The notes beneath the pieces were generated by a model that did no database searches, was not told the origin of the DNA, and was given only the letters and a program-made list of their open reading frames with translations. Positions 54,501 to 63,225 of a stretch of 64,000 nt of DNA are shown here, piece by piece. This DNA is from an uncultured Kordia sp. Lineage in GTDB: Bacteria > Bacteroidota > Bacteroidia > Flavobacteriales > Flavobacteriaceae. Made by a program: the position numbers and the translations under genes. How positions within the stretch are numbered: position 1 is the stretch's first letter; every line of letters starts with the position of its first letter. The stretch spans positions 248,001 through 312,000 of the forward strand of contig NZ_CANMEZ010000005.1 of the NCBI RefSeq assembly GCF_947496985.1, in the 5' to 3' direction.

Positions 54501-56033
54501 AGCTTGTACAGTTGTAACCACTTCTTTTTGTAATACTTTTTGTAATTCAGAAATGTCTTTACATCGATAGCTTTCACGAATAGGAAGTGAAGCACGTTTG
54601 CGAAGCGTAAAAGCAATATCTCCAAGAGAAACATCATTGTTTTGAGCGATATAATCAACCAATTGTCGTTTTATAACATGTAATGATTCTGATGATTTTG
54701 CTGAAAGTTGAATTGTATATGATTCTTGTTTTTCTGCTGAAACTACTTTTTTAGGCGCTTCTTCCAGAATTATATGTGCATTTGTTCCACCAATTCCAAA
54801 TGCGCTAATTCCTGCGCGTATTGGAGTTTGTTCTGTTTTCCAATCAATTGGTTTTGTATTGATATGAAATGGTGTTTTTTCAAGTTGAATTTTTTTGTTA
54901 GGCGTTTCTAAATGTAATGTAGGCGGAATGCTTTTGTGATATAGCGCCATAATTGTTTTGATAAATCCTGCCATTCCAGCAGCGACATCTAAATGACCTA
55001 AATTGGTTTTTGATGCGCCTAATATGTATTTGGAAGCTGTTGGAGTTCCGTATACGGTTTTTAAAGCTTCTATCTCTATAGGATCGCCAATATTGGTTCC
55101 TGTTCCATGTGTTTCAATAAATGAAACGCTTTCAGGTTCAATTTCAGAAACTTGAATTGCAGATTGAATTACTTGTATTTGTCCTTCAATACTAGGTGCT
55201 GTGTATCCAACTTTTCTATTCCCATCATTATTAACAGCGCCACCTTTGATAACTGCATAAATACGATCTCCATCTTCTACAGCTTCGTCATAACGTTTTA
55301 ATAATACAGTTCCTGCGCCATCACCAGGAACAGTTCCAGTAGCATTTTCATCAAAAGCTTTGCAATGACCATCAACAGACATAATCATGCCTTCTTGATA
55401 TTCGTATCCAGGAGTTATTGATTTATGGACAGAAACAGCTCCGGCAACAGCCATATCACATTCACCAATTAGTAAACTTTTACAGGCTTCTTGAATGGCA
55501 ACTAAAGAGGTAGAACATGCTGTGTTAATTAAGGAAACGGGACCTTTTAAATTCATTTTATACGCTAATCGCGATGCCATAAATTGTGGTGAATGTATAT
55601 ATGCTTGATATTTTTCAGTGTCACTTGTAGCATTTTGAAAAGCGTCCATATTCCATTCTAAACTTTGCGAACTTCCTGCGTACATACCAATTAATCCTTT
55701 GTAGCTAAAAGGATCGTAGCCAGCATCTTCCAATACATGCCAAACACATTCGTGAAATATTCGTGTGCTTGGATGCATTCTGAGTGCTTCTTTTGGTGTG
55801 TAATCGAAAAAATTAGCATCAAAACAATCGATATCATTTAAGACACCTGATGCATTAATGAATTTTGAATCTTTTATACGTGTTTCATCAACTCCTAAGT
55901 TTTGTAATTCTTCATCAGAAAAAAATGAAATAAGCTCATTTCCATCTATGAGGTTTTTCCAGTATTCTTGAAGATTTTTAGATTTTGGGAATCTACAGCT
56001 TATTCCAATTACGGCTATTTCCAATCCATTCAT
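51516..56033 (-). CDS. Type I PKS module: KS-AT-KR-ACP
   Basis: This 1505-residue module extends the threonyl thioester made upstream. The KS (1-425) has Cys173 in TACSTSLVAI, His309 in ETHGTG and His347 in TNLGHLDVAAG. The AT (515-800) has SGQGAQ, the nucleophile Ser611 in GHSLGEY and the malonyl-type HAFH at 707-710. The KR structural half begins near 890 and the catalytic half near 1110 (GGLGEIG; Ser1267 and Tyr1280 in YGQAAYVVANNF). The ACP carries the pantetheine Ser1434 in DLGLTSLD. No dehydratase or enoylreductase is visible, so a beta-hydroxy product is expected. KR stereotype is not assigned: the LDD motif of B-type enzymes is not seen. It is 40 bp after the FAAL-NRPS gene and overlaps the next gene by 8 bp. 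Confidence 0.95.
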   Translation of the reverse strand: MNGLEIAVIGISCRFPKSKNLQEYWKNLIDGNELISFFSDEELQNLGVDETRIKDSKFINASGVLNDIDCFDANFFDYTPKEALRMHPSTRIFHECVWHVLEDAGYDPFSYKGLIGMYAGSSQSLEWNMDAFQNATSDTEKYQAYIHSPQFMASRLAYKMNLKGPVSLINTACSTSLVAIQEACKSLLIGECDMAVAGAVSVHKSITPGYEYQEGMIMSVDGHCKAFDENATGTVPGDGAGTVLLKRYDEAVEDGDRIYAVIKGGAVNNDGNRKVGYTAPSIEGQIQVIQSAIQVSEIEPESVSFIETHGTGTNIGDPIEIEALKTVYGTPTASKYILGASKTNLGHLDVAAGMAGFIKTIMALYHKSIPPTLHLETPNKKIQLEKTPFHINTKPIDWKTEQTPIRAGISAFGIGGTNAHIILEEAPKKVVSAEKQESYTIQLSAKSSESLHVIKRQLVDYIAQNNDVSLGDIAFTLRKRASLPIRESYRCKDISELQKVLQKEVVTTVQAQKKKLVFMFSGQGAQFVNMGKDLYEQNIYFKKELDACLQTLHNYTGIDYKDIIYPKNPENKASQINETIYTQPLLFSFEYALTKYLIHIGLQPDYLIGHSLGEYVAACISGFFELEDTLKLIVDRAKLMQSMKAGTMISVMLSASEAKQYTNDQVAIAVINTHKSCVLSGTDAAIQKLQTNFKEQGIISIPLKTSHAFHSHMMEGMLEAYIQKLKTVSKGTIQIPYISNLTGDFITQEMIQDDSYWTNHLRNTVNFAKGIDTLKDEGTTLFLEIGPGNTLASIVKSHLGRNYKDIAWNTSKKAKENIDDNELLSQRIGMLWEKDFIATIPWQTENETRSVITLPAYPFTKTKFEKKKTTTPIKSKQLRYYTPNWIRRKLPKNTDTKNDSAKTWLFFTDNTSHSEILLQNKFFTHQNVITISRSETYEQLSETAISINPKEASHYERILQQLNTENVEIIYLWNLETNNNTSENDQLYASFYNIHRLAKAFHTVSIPLNAHINVITNSLHKIIDNEYKNTLQAILEGMLIAISKEFEHITTKTIDIQCTNHTIDEITVVELIKEFKSNQKEIASAYRNGHRWVQTYENYDVSNIKSVAIQHNNTYIITGGLGEIGLEVALSIANQETVNIILINRSTKGIDPYKSWASQLKTTTTDQTKQVLEKLIAIETLGSHINLITADIGVHEDVQKAIKTIKDKHTNINGVLHAAGIADYGGVLIHRSEASIQKVLTPKINGTIHLANALQNEELDFFILFSSLASVFGAYGQAAYVVANNFLDAFAKNNNYLLKCKLITSVNWTTWKHMGMAAPSKRTNQSIDEISITKEQGVKALQTILSLQESQVIVLDRTLKQLQNESENFFKNRTHKKENPVKTVKLSRTTLGLNGEYIAPEGELELKLATLVEEQVGISGVSVQDNFFDLGLTSLDITELNGKLQETANTTVTITDFFNHPTIRELVTNIQGIIPEEEIAEQEDSLDILNRSLSFFNMNNELENE

Positions 56034-56073
56034 AAGTTGTGCTACGGTTTTTTTGATTGTGTTTAATGGACTT

Positions 56074-59000
56074 TTAGTTGACTTTTTTAGCTCTTTTGAA
56101 TCGTTGTTTCAGTCTTTCTTTACCTTTAGCAATTACTTTGTCATCACGTTTTAGATTTTCCGAAGTTTGTCTGCCTTTTGTTAAGTGTGATGCTAGCATT
56201 TTAATCGTTGGATATTTGAAGGCATCTACTACTGAAATTTCTCCAAGTTCTTTTTCTGCAACTTGACTGACAACATTCACGATTTTTATAGAGCTTCCGC
56301 CTAATTCGAAGAAATTTTTATCTGTACTGATGTATTGTTTTTCAATTCCAAGAACGTTAGCCCATATTTCTTCTAAAGCAGCTTCTACTTCATTTGTAGG
56401 CTTTATAGCTTTTGTTTCTGTTAGAAATGTTTCAGGTTTTTTGAAGTGTTTTTTATCTATTTTACCATTGCTTGTCAACGGCATTGTATCCAATTTATTG
56501 AAGAAGGCAGGAATCATGTAATTTGGTAACACAGTAGATGCCCAAGTTCTAAATTCACTTTCATCAATTACAGTTTTTGCTGTATAATAAGCGCTTAATA
56601 CTTGTTCATTGCCAAGTTTGAAAGCTACGACCGTTACATTCGTAATGTTGGAATAGTTTCCTAAACACTCTTCAATTTCTTTTAATTCAACTCGATGACC
56701 TCTAATTTGTATTTGCTCATCTAATCGACCTAAATATTCTAATTCATTGTCTGAATTGATTCGCACCATATCGCCTGTACGATATAATTTTTGATTGCGA
56801 TCAAACGGATCATCAATAAATTTCTCTTGCGTAAGTTTAGCATTGTTGATATAGCCGTTACTAACTCCTTTTCCACCAATGAATAATTCGCCTTTTACAC
56901 CTTTTGGAACCACCTTTAAATTAGCATCTAAAACCATAGCTTTTAAAGTAGGTATTGGTATTCCTATACTTTTAGAATTACTTTCAATAGCTGCTTTGTC
57001 AATTTCTTTATATGTCACATGTACTGTAGTTTCAGTGATTCCATACATGTTTATTAACATTGTTTCTGGATATTTTTTGTGCCAATCTGCTAATTGTTTT
57101 GGTGCAAGTTCTTCTCCTCCAAAAATGACATGCCTTAAAGAAAGATTAGCCTCAGCTTTTGTGTTTGCGATGTTAGCGATGTTATAAAATGAGGACGGTG
57201 TTTGATTTAATACCGTAACTTTTTGTTTCACTAAGAGTTCATGAAATTTGAACGCATCTTTTCGAATCTCTTTAGGTACAATTACCAACGTTCCACCAAA
57301 GAGTAATGCACCAAATATTTCCCAAACGGAGAAATCAAAATTATATGAATGAAACAATGTCCATACATCAGTATCTTTAAAATTAAATAGGTTTGTATCG
57401 TTATAAAATAATCGAACTACATTTTCATGCGAAATGGAAACTCCTTTTGGAACGCCAGTTGTTCCTGAAGTATAAATAATATATGCTTCATCTTTCGGGC
57501 TGATAACCGTTTTTTCAAAACTTATATTGGTTTCGTTTTGAATAGTTTCTATTGCTATTTCTTTGATAGAAACATTAGTACTCACAAACGTTTCACTAGT
57601 AAGGATTATAGATGATTTGCTGTCGTCTAAAATAAATACTTTCCTTTTTTCAGGAAGTGTAGGATCTATAGGTACGTATGAGCAACCATATTTTAACACA
57701 CCAATTATAGAAATAATCATTTCAGTAGAAGGTTCAAATTGTAATGCTATAGGTTGATTTTTAGCAATGTTTTCTTTTGATAAATACGCAGCAACCTGAT
57801 TTGATTTTTGATCTATATCTTTATAGGATAGTTCAGTGTCATTAAATTTTATGGCAATGTTATCGGATTTATTACTTGCAATCGTTTCAAAAATATCGCA
57901 GATTGTTTTCTCTGGATACGCAACATTTGTATTATCTAGAATTGTTGTTAATACTGTTTTTTCCTTTTCAGGAAGACATTCAAGAGTTGCTAAGGTTTCC
58001 GTTGGTTTTGCTACTATATTTTTTAGTAATGTGTTGAAATGTGCTGTAAATTGAGTCATTGTTTCTTCTGAAAACAAGTCAGTAGTATATTCAAAACTTC
58101 CTTGTAATGTGTCTTGTAGATCAACAATTTCTAACCAAAGATCAAATTTACTATATCCAGTATGTAATGGCTGTAGTGAAACATTCCAATTTAGTAAATC
58201 AAATTTAGGAAGTTGCATATCTTGAAATGTAAATACAACATCAAAAATTGGTTGGCGATTTAAGATGCGTTGTTTTACGACTGCATCTACCAAGTCTTCA
58301 AAAAGATATTCTTTATTTTTGTAAGCACTTACAATTTGTTGACTTACTTCATTTAAAAAGTCTGAGAATTTTTTTGCTCCTTCCGGATGTGCTTTGAGCG
58401 CTAAAATATTGATCATCATCCCAAACCCATTGAGTGATGCTTGTGTATTTCGCATGGAAGCTGGAACACCAATAACGATATCTTCTTGTTGGCTATATTT
58501 TGAGAGCAAGATGGAATAGACACTTAGTAATAGTGTGTGTGGAGTGACATTTTGCTCTTTTGCTAAAGCTCGTATTTGCTGTGTGATTTCAGCATCAAGT
58601 TGAAATGGAATTCGATTGCCTTTTTCACTTTTTTCTATTGGACGTTCGTTGTCTAACGGTAAGTCAAGCACAGGAATTGAATCGTTGAATTTTTCCTTCC
58701 AATATGAAGCTTGCGTTTCATAACTCTTTGTATTTCTAAATTGATCTTCTTTTGTAATGTATTCTTGAATATTAAAATCAATAGTTGAAACTTCATCATT
58801 ATTGTACAGTTGTACAAATTCTCTATATAAAACACTCATGGATAATCCATCAGAAATCATATGCGGAATGTCTATGATCCATGTATATTTCTTAGATTCA
58901 TGTTTGAATATACCAGATCTAATTAATGGTGCTTTTTGTAAATCAAATGGTTTTACAAATGCTTTTGTTTTTTGTGCGATTTCTTTTTCTGGTACTTCCT

Positions 59001-61278
59001 CATAAGTAATAGAAAATGGGATGTTCTCATGAATTTTTTGGGTAGGAATCATTCCTTCTTCCACAAATGTAGTACGAAGAGATGCATGTCTTTGTATAAT
59101 CGTTTTTAATACATTTTCAACTTTTTCTTTGTCTAAGTCACCTGAGATTGAAAGAGCAATAGGAATGTTATATGCTAATGAAGTTGGATTGCTTTTGTAT
59201 AGATAATACAATCGTTTTTGCGCAGATGATAACGGAAAAAACTCCTGATAGTTTGTGATTTCTTCTTTAAGACTTACTGTTGGCTTTTCATTAATTAAGC
59301 GATTAATTTCTTTTGCTAATGTTGTAGTAAGTGGATATTCAAAGACAATTTCTACAGGTAACTGAATATCGAATTCATTTGAAAGTTTAATAGCTAGTTC
59401 TGCTGCTTTCAAGGATGATCCGCCAGATTCGAAAAAAGTTTTTGTTTGGTCAATTTCTTTTAAACCAATAATCTGCTTCCAAGCAGTTGTTATTTTTGGT
59501 AAGAGCCGCCGACTTGGGTCTTCAGGATCTTCAGGGTTTTTAGTGTTAGTTTCTACAGCATTTGTCTTTGGTGTAGCGCCATCAAGTTGAATGATTTGTT
59601 CTGTAAATTCGTTGTTTAGAAATTGTTGTTCTAATACAAAACGTTGTAGTTTTCCACTGGTCGTTTTTGGTATTTTCTTTACAGGAATTATTTTAGAAAT
59701 ATTAATTCCAAATATTGAAGAAACTGTTTCATTAGCAAGTGTTGCTAATTCTAATAAGGCATCGGCTTTTTTTCGTGTTTGAATGAATGCACCCAGTTTT
59801 TGTGTTTTTTCTATTTCATCATAAAATCCAAAAGCAATAACTTTACCTAATTCTAGTTCCTCATTTTTAGCTGCAAGCTTAAATTCAATATCATGTCCGT
59901 AAAAGTTCATTCCGTTGATAAATATGACATCTTTTATTCGTCCAGTTAATACAAGTTCTCCGTTGTCAATATATCCTAAATCACCAGTGTCAACCCAACC
60001 ATCTTTTTGAATTAGTTTTGCTGTAATTTCAGGATCATTGTAATATTCTTTGGTAACATTTTTTCCTGCAATTTGAATTTTCCCTACAGTTTTATTTGAA
60101 ACAACTTCACCGTTCGCTCCAACAGCTCTCATTTTACAATCATTTACAACTGTTCCAAGCTTTACTAATTTTATAGCATTGTTACGATCTGCATTTAATG
60201 ATATTTCTTCTCCAATGATTAATGATGTTCTATCTACATATTCACACTCCATAGGTGTAGATAAGTCAGATATTGTAACACATAAACTAGCTTCTGCTAA
60301 TCCATATACAGGTCTTATTACAGTATCTTTAAATCCAAAAGGAGCGAAAACTTCTGTGAATTTTTTACTAAGATCAAATGAAATTGGTTCAGCACCATTA
60401 AATATGTAGCGCAAGCAAGATAGGTCTAAGTTTTCACCGTCTTCAGGTTTGAAATATTTTAATACATAACTGTACCCAAAGTTTGGAGAAACGGTAGAGG
60501 ATATTTTGTGTTCAGAAACTTTATCGAGCCATATGTTTGGTCTTCTGGTAAAGACTTCTGTTTGCATAAGGTATTGATTCCAGCCAGCAATGAAAGGTCC
60601 AAAATGGAATCCAATAATTCCCATATCGTGCGTTAATGGCAACCAACTTAAAAAGCGTTCCCCAGTAGGTCTTGGTTCAATACCATCGCGCATTGCATAT
60701 ACATTAGTGACTAAGTTTTCATGCGTTAATACAACTCCTTTTGCTTTCCCTGTAGAACCTGATGAGAATTGTATGAATGCCATATCTTTTTCATGAGGAT
60801 GATGGATTTCACCTTCTCCTGTGAGTTCAAATACGCTAGTTTCATCAATAAAATGGCTTACTACTTCTCCATATTTTTTATGTTCTTTTTCAGTATGGAA
60901 ATAATCTAGAAGTTTGTTTTTTGCTTTTTCTGAGGAGATTAAAAATGGATTGTTTAGTTTTTCCCAAACATTGATAAATTTTTGTTTTAGATTTTCATTT
61001 GTAGCACTTGCTAACGGAACAGGAATTATTCCTCCTAAAATACAACCCCAAAAAACGGGTACAAATATTTCATTTGAAGCTATTTGAAATAAAAGTTCGT
61101 CTCCCTTTTTTATTCCTTGTGATTGTAAATTGAATAATACAGTTTTTGCTTGTTTGAATAATTCTGGATAGGAAATATATGTTTCTTTTCCGCCAGCACC
61201 AATGTATGTGATACCTATATTTGCTTCAGGATTACTACCTCTATCTATAAGCGCATTTACCAAGTTTGTATATTTCAT
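56074..61278 (-). CDS. Loading NRPS: FAAL-ACP-C-A(Thr)-PCP
   Basis: This 1734-residue protein starts the lipopeptide. Residues 1-565 are a fatty acyl-AMP ligase (IQFSSGSTGKAKGVVLTHEN near 170, WLPLTHDMG near 212, GRIKDVIFINGMNFYGHDIE near 446). It should activate a free fatty acid and pass it to the ACP (ESGGSSL, Ser622). The C domain (680-1110) would acylate the first amino acid; its motif is PHMISDG with Pro at the first His, while the catalytic second His806 is kept. The A domain (1125-1615) has the exact classical threonine code D-F-W-N-I-G-M-V-H-K. The PCP has Ser1663. The end is a Lys/Arg-rich tail (1711-1734, GKERLKQRFKRAKKVN), possibly a docking element to the PKS. It is 32 bp after the LanC-like gene. 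Confidence 0.95.
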   Translation of the reverse strand: MKYTNLVNALIDRGSNPEANIGITYIGAGGKETYISYPELFKQAKTVLFNLQSQGIKKGDELLFQIASNEIFVPVFWGCILGGIIPVPLASATNENLKQKFINVWEKLNNPFLISSEKAKNKLLDYFHTEKEHKKYGEVVSHFIDETSVFELTGEGEIHHPHEKDMAFIQFSSGSTGKAKGVVLTHENLVTNVYAMRDGIEPRPTGERFLSWLPLTHDMGIIGFHFGPFIAGWNQYLMQTEVFTRRPNIWLDKVSEHKISSTVSPNFGYSYVLKYFKPEDGENLDLSCLRYIFNGAEPISFDLSKKFTEVFAPFGFKDTVIRPVYGLAEASLCVTISDLSTPMECEYVDRTSLIIGEEISLNADRNNAIKLVKLGTVVNDCKMRAVGANGEVVSNKTVGKIQIAGKNVTKEYYNDPEITAKLIQKDGWVDTGDLGYIDNGELVLTGRIKDVIFINGMNFYGHDIEFKLAAKNEELELGKVIAFGFYDEIEKTQKLGAFIQTRKKADALLELATLANETVSSIFGINISKIIPVKKIPKTTSGKLQRFVLEQQFLNNEFTEQIIQLDGATPKTNAVETNTKNPEDPEDPSRRLLPKITTAWKQIIGLKEIDQTKTFFESGGSSLKAAELAIKLSNEFDIQLPVEIVFEYPLTTTLAKEINRLINEKPTVSLKEEITNYQEFFPLSSAQKRLYYLYKSNPTSLAYNIPIALSISGDLDKEKVENVLKTIIQRHASLRTTFVEEGMIPTQKIHENIPFSITYEEVPEKEIAQKTKAFVKPFDLQKAPLIRSGIFKHESKKYTWIIDIPHMISDGLSMSVLYREFVQLYNNDEVSTIDFNIQEYITKEDQFRNTKSYETQASYWKEKFNDSIPVLDLPLDNERPIEKSEKGNRIPFQLDAEITQQIRALAKEQNVTPHTLLLSVYSILLSKYSQQEDIVIGVPASMRNTQASLNGFGMMINILALKAHPEGAKKFSDFLNEVSQQIVSAYKNKEYLFEDLVDAVVKQRILNRQPIFDVVFTFQDMQLPKFDLLNWNVSLQPLHTGYSKFDLWLEIVDLQDTLQGSFEYTTDLFSEETMTQFTAHFNTLLKNIVAKPTETLATLECLPEKEKTVLTTILDNTNVAYPEKTICDIFETIASNKSDNIAIKFNDTELSYKDIDQKSNQVAAYLSKENIAKNQPIALQFEPSTEMIISIIGVLKYGCSYVPIDPTLPEKRKVFILDDSKSSIILTSETFVSTNVSIKEIAIETIQNETNISFEKTVISPKDEAYIIYTSGTTGVPKGVSISHENVVRLFYNDTNLFNFKDTDVWTLFHSYNFDFSVWEIFGALLFGGTLVIVPKEIRKDAFKFHELLVKQKVTVLNQTPSSFYNIANIANTKAEANLSLRHVIFGGEELAPKQLADWHKKYPETMLINMYGITETTVHVTYKEIDKAAIESNSKSIGIPIPTLKAMVLDANLKVVPKGVKGELFIGGKGVSNGYINNAKLTQEKFIDDPFDRNQKLYRTGDMVRINSDNELEYLGRLDEQIQIRGHRVELKEIEECLGNYSNITNVTVVAFKLGNEQVLSAYYTAKTVIDESEFRTWASTVLPNYMIPAFFNKLDTMPLTSNGKIDKKHFKKPETFLTETKAIKPTNEVEAALEEIWANVLGIEKQYISTDKNFFELGGSSIKIVNVVSQVAEKELGEISVVDAFKYPTIKMLASHLTKGRQTSENLKRDDKVIAKGKERLKQRFKRAKKVN

Positions 61279-61310
61279 TGTAAGCCTTTTAAATTATTTA
61301 TCGTTGTTTA

Positions 61311-63191
61311 TTACGCCCATAGTTTTCCATCTACGGGTTTCAAAATTCCATTGTATGCCATGTCTATGGTAATTCGCGTTAGCGCTTTTTTGAGTCCTAC
61401 TTCAAAGTCAATATGATCATCAATAAATAGTGTTTTTCGAACGCCATATATTACTTGAACATCTTGCCCAGAAAGGAATTGAACTAATAGCGTGATGATA
61501 TTTTGTATTGTGTTTTCTTGAGTAAAACTTGCGTAGATAAGTTTTATCATTTGTAATGAAGTTCTATGAATTGTTCCTTTGTCTGTCATTTGTAGCATGA
61601 AAGAATCAATTCCGTAACTTATGAAAGCTTCAAGCGAATGTCCATTAGGATTGGTGAAATCAAGCTCTTCCATATTAGATATTTTCACCATATTCATGTC
61701 TTCAGTATTCAGTATTAATTTTTTGTTTAATACAACTTCTTCAGCGTCTGCATAGCGCTTAGAGAAACGTTGCTGCATTACTATTTTTTGAATCCATAGT
61801 AAAGTGTTGTTCCTATTGGGTGTAAACATTTCAAACTGTGCTTTTTCTAATAATACTTCCATTTGTAAGGAAACATCTTCTAAAGATGCTACTGAAGGAT
61901 ATTTACTATATAAAAGTTCTGTGAAGTTTGAAATATTTTTCTTTTCATTAAAAAAAGCAGTTACTTCTGTTGGAAAAGTTTGCGTAAGAAAGAGTAAACT
62001 TTTTGGGAAAGTTCGTTGCAATAACAAATTTTTTACCTGTATTGTATCTAGATTTAAATTGCTTTTTTCTGAACTATGATTTTGTAGTATTGGACAGTGT
62101 AAAGAAGATTGAATAGTATCATTGCTAAGCTCGAAACATAACATTCCCAGTGACACTTCATCGTTACTATTTTTTATATGATCAAGAAATAGTGAACGTG
62201 CTTTTTCTTTGTAACTATCTTTTTTTAATAGAATTCCAGCATAGTACAATGTGCTAATTTGTTCAAGAAATTCATCGTTGCTTCTATGAGTAGTAACTAC
62301 TGTTTGTATTTTTTCAGCAACTGTAGCAATATTTGCTTTTAGTTGTGAATTGGAAGAATTTTGAGCGCTTGTGATGATTCCGTTACTTCCATGTTTCCAT
62401 GAATAGTCGTTGTAGTTTGGCGAAAATACTTGAAGTTCCTTATTGTTATAAGCATTTATATAGTAATGTAGTTCTTCTTTTGAGGTTATTTTCTTTTTAT
62501 AATTTGCCCAATTTAGATGTTGTTCATTCCATTGTGCATTTATATAATCCGTAGCCCAATCTGAAATAATGTTGAGTGCTTCATTATTGAAATATGTAGC
62601 TAGTTCTCTAAAAACAAAAGCAATTCCGGCAGTTCCTTCAGCAAAGTCACATGATCCTTTTATTGTTTGATTGTTGTGATCCCAATATGCGCCTTCCTGC
62701 GTAACGATCGTATCTTTAATAACTCGTTCTATATATGCTATAATGTTTTCTAAAATCCACTCTAACTGTCTAGCGTCATATAGATGTAGCAATGTTAGTA
62801 AAGTTCCTGCTCTTCCTTTGTAAAGTCCATTAGTGATATCTGGAGAATGTAAAAAATCAGCATCACAACCTTTTGTAATTTCTAAAGCTTTGTTTAGATA
62901 TGTATTGTTATTCGTTGCTTTTGAAACTTGTATGAGAATATATACAGTTTCCATTTGACCTTGATATAAACTATAGTCTTTAGGATTAATAGTATCGTTA
63001 TATTCTATTAATTTATCTGCTAAAGTATATAACGTTGGTAAGTATTTTTTTTGATCAGTAAATTCAAGTGCTTTGATAAGCAATTGAATGTTTTTTACTA
63101 TTTCAACGGTCTTAAAATTAGTTGTTGTACTGACCATATCTGCAATAGAAACGGCTTTGTTATATATTTCTGTTTGAGTAGTGCTATTCAT
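61311..63191 (-). CDS. LanC-like alpha-toroid protein with degenerate zinc site, plus C-terminal helical domain
   Basis: This 626-residue soluble protein shows the repeated Gly-rich turns of LanC and related (alpha/alpha)6 barrels: GLYKGRAGT (122-130), DFAEGTAGIAF (182-192) and SWKHGSNGI (264-272). In true LanC cyclases the third turn is SWCYG and a later turn is CHG, with Cys and His binding zinc. Here the first Cys is replaced and no CHG is found, so lanthionine cyclisation is unlikely. The region from about 390 to 626 is helical and of unknown family; FPKSLLFLTQTFPTEVTAFF and YPSVASLEDVSLQ faintly resemble the DUF2063/HvfC type. The gene is 34 bp after the DUF6734-like gene and 32 bp before the FAAL-NRPS gene. 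Its role in lipopeptide synthesis is unknown. Confidence 0.65.
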   Translation of the reverse strand: MNSTTQTEIYNKAVSIADMVSTTTNFKTVEIVKNIQLLIKALEFTDQKKYLPTLYTLADKLIEYNDTINPKDYSLYQGQMETVYILIQVSKATNNNTYLNKALEITKGCDADFLHSPDITNGLYKGRAGTLLTLLHLYDARQLEWILENIIAYIERVIKDTIVTQEGAYWDHNNQTIKGSCDFAEGTAGIAFVFRELATYFNNEALNIISDWATDYINAQWNEQHLNWANYKKKITSKEELHYYINAYNNKELQVFSPNYNDYSWKHGSNGIITSAQNSSNSQLKANIATVAEKIQTVVTTHRSNDEFLEQISTLYYAGILLKKDSYKEKARSLFLDHIKNSNDEVSLGMLCFELSNDTIQSSLHCPILQNHSSEKSNLNLDTIQVKNLLLQRTFPKSLLFLTQTFPTEVTAFFNEKKNISNFTELLYSKYPSVASLEDVSLQMEVLLEKAQFEMFTPNRNNTLLWIQKIVMQQRFSKRYADAEEVVLNKKLILNTEDMNMVKISNMEELDFTNPNGHSLEAFISYGIDSFMLQMTDKGTIHRTSLQMIKLIYASFTQENTIQNIITLLVQFLSGQDVQVIYGVRKTLFIDDHIDFEVGLKKALTRITIDMAYNGILKPVDGKLWA

Positions 63192-63225
63192 TACGAATAA
63201 GAGCTTTTGATTTGAAGTAAAGAGT

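Noticed and set aside
61311-63191. Functional lanthionine cyclase (LanC)
   Set aside because: The Cys of the SWCYG-type turn is replaced (SWKHG) and no CHG motif is present, so the zinc site needed for cyclisation is missing.
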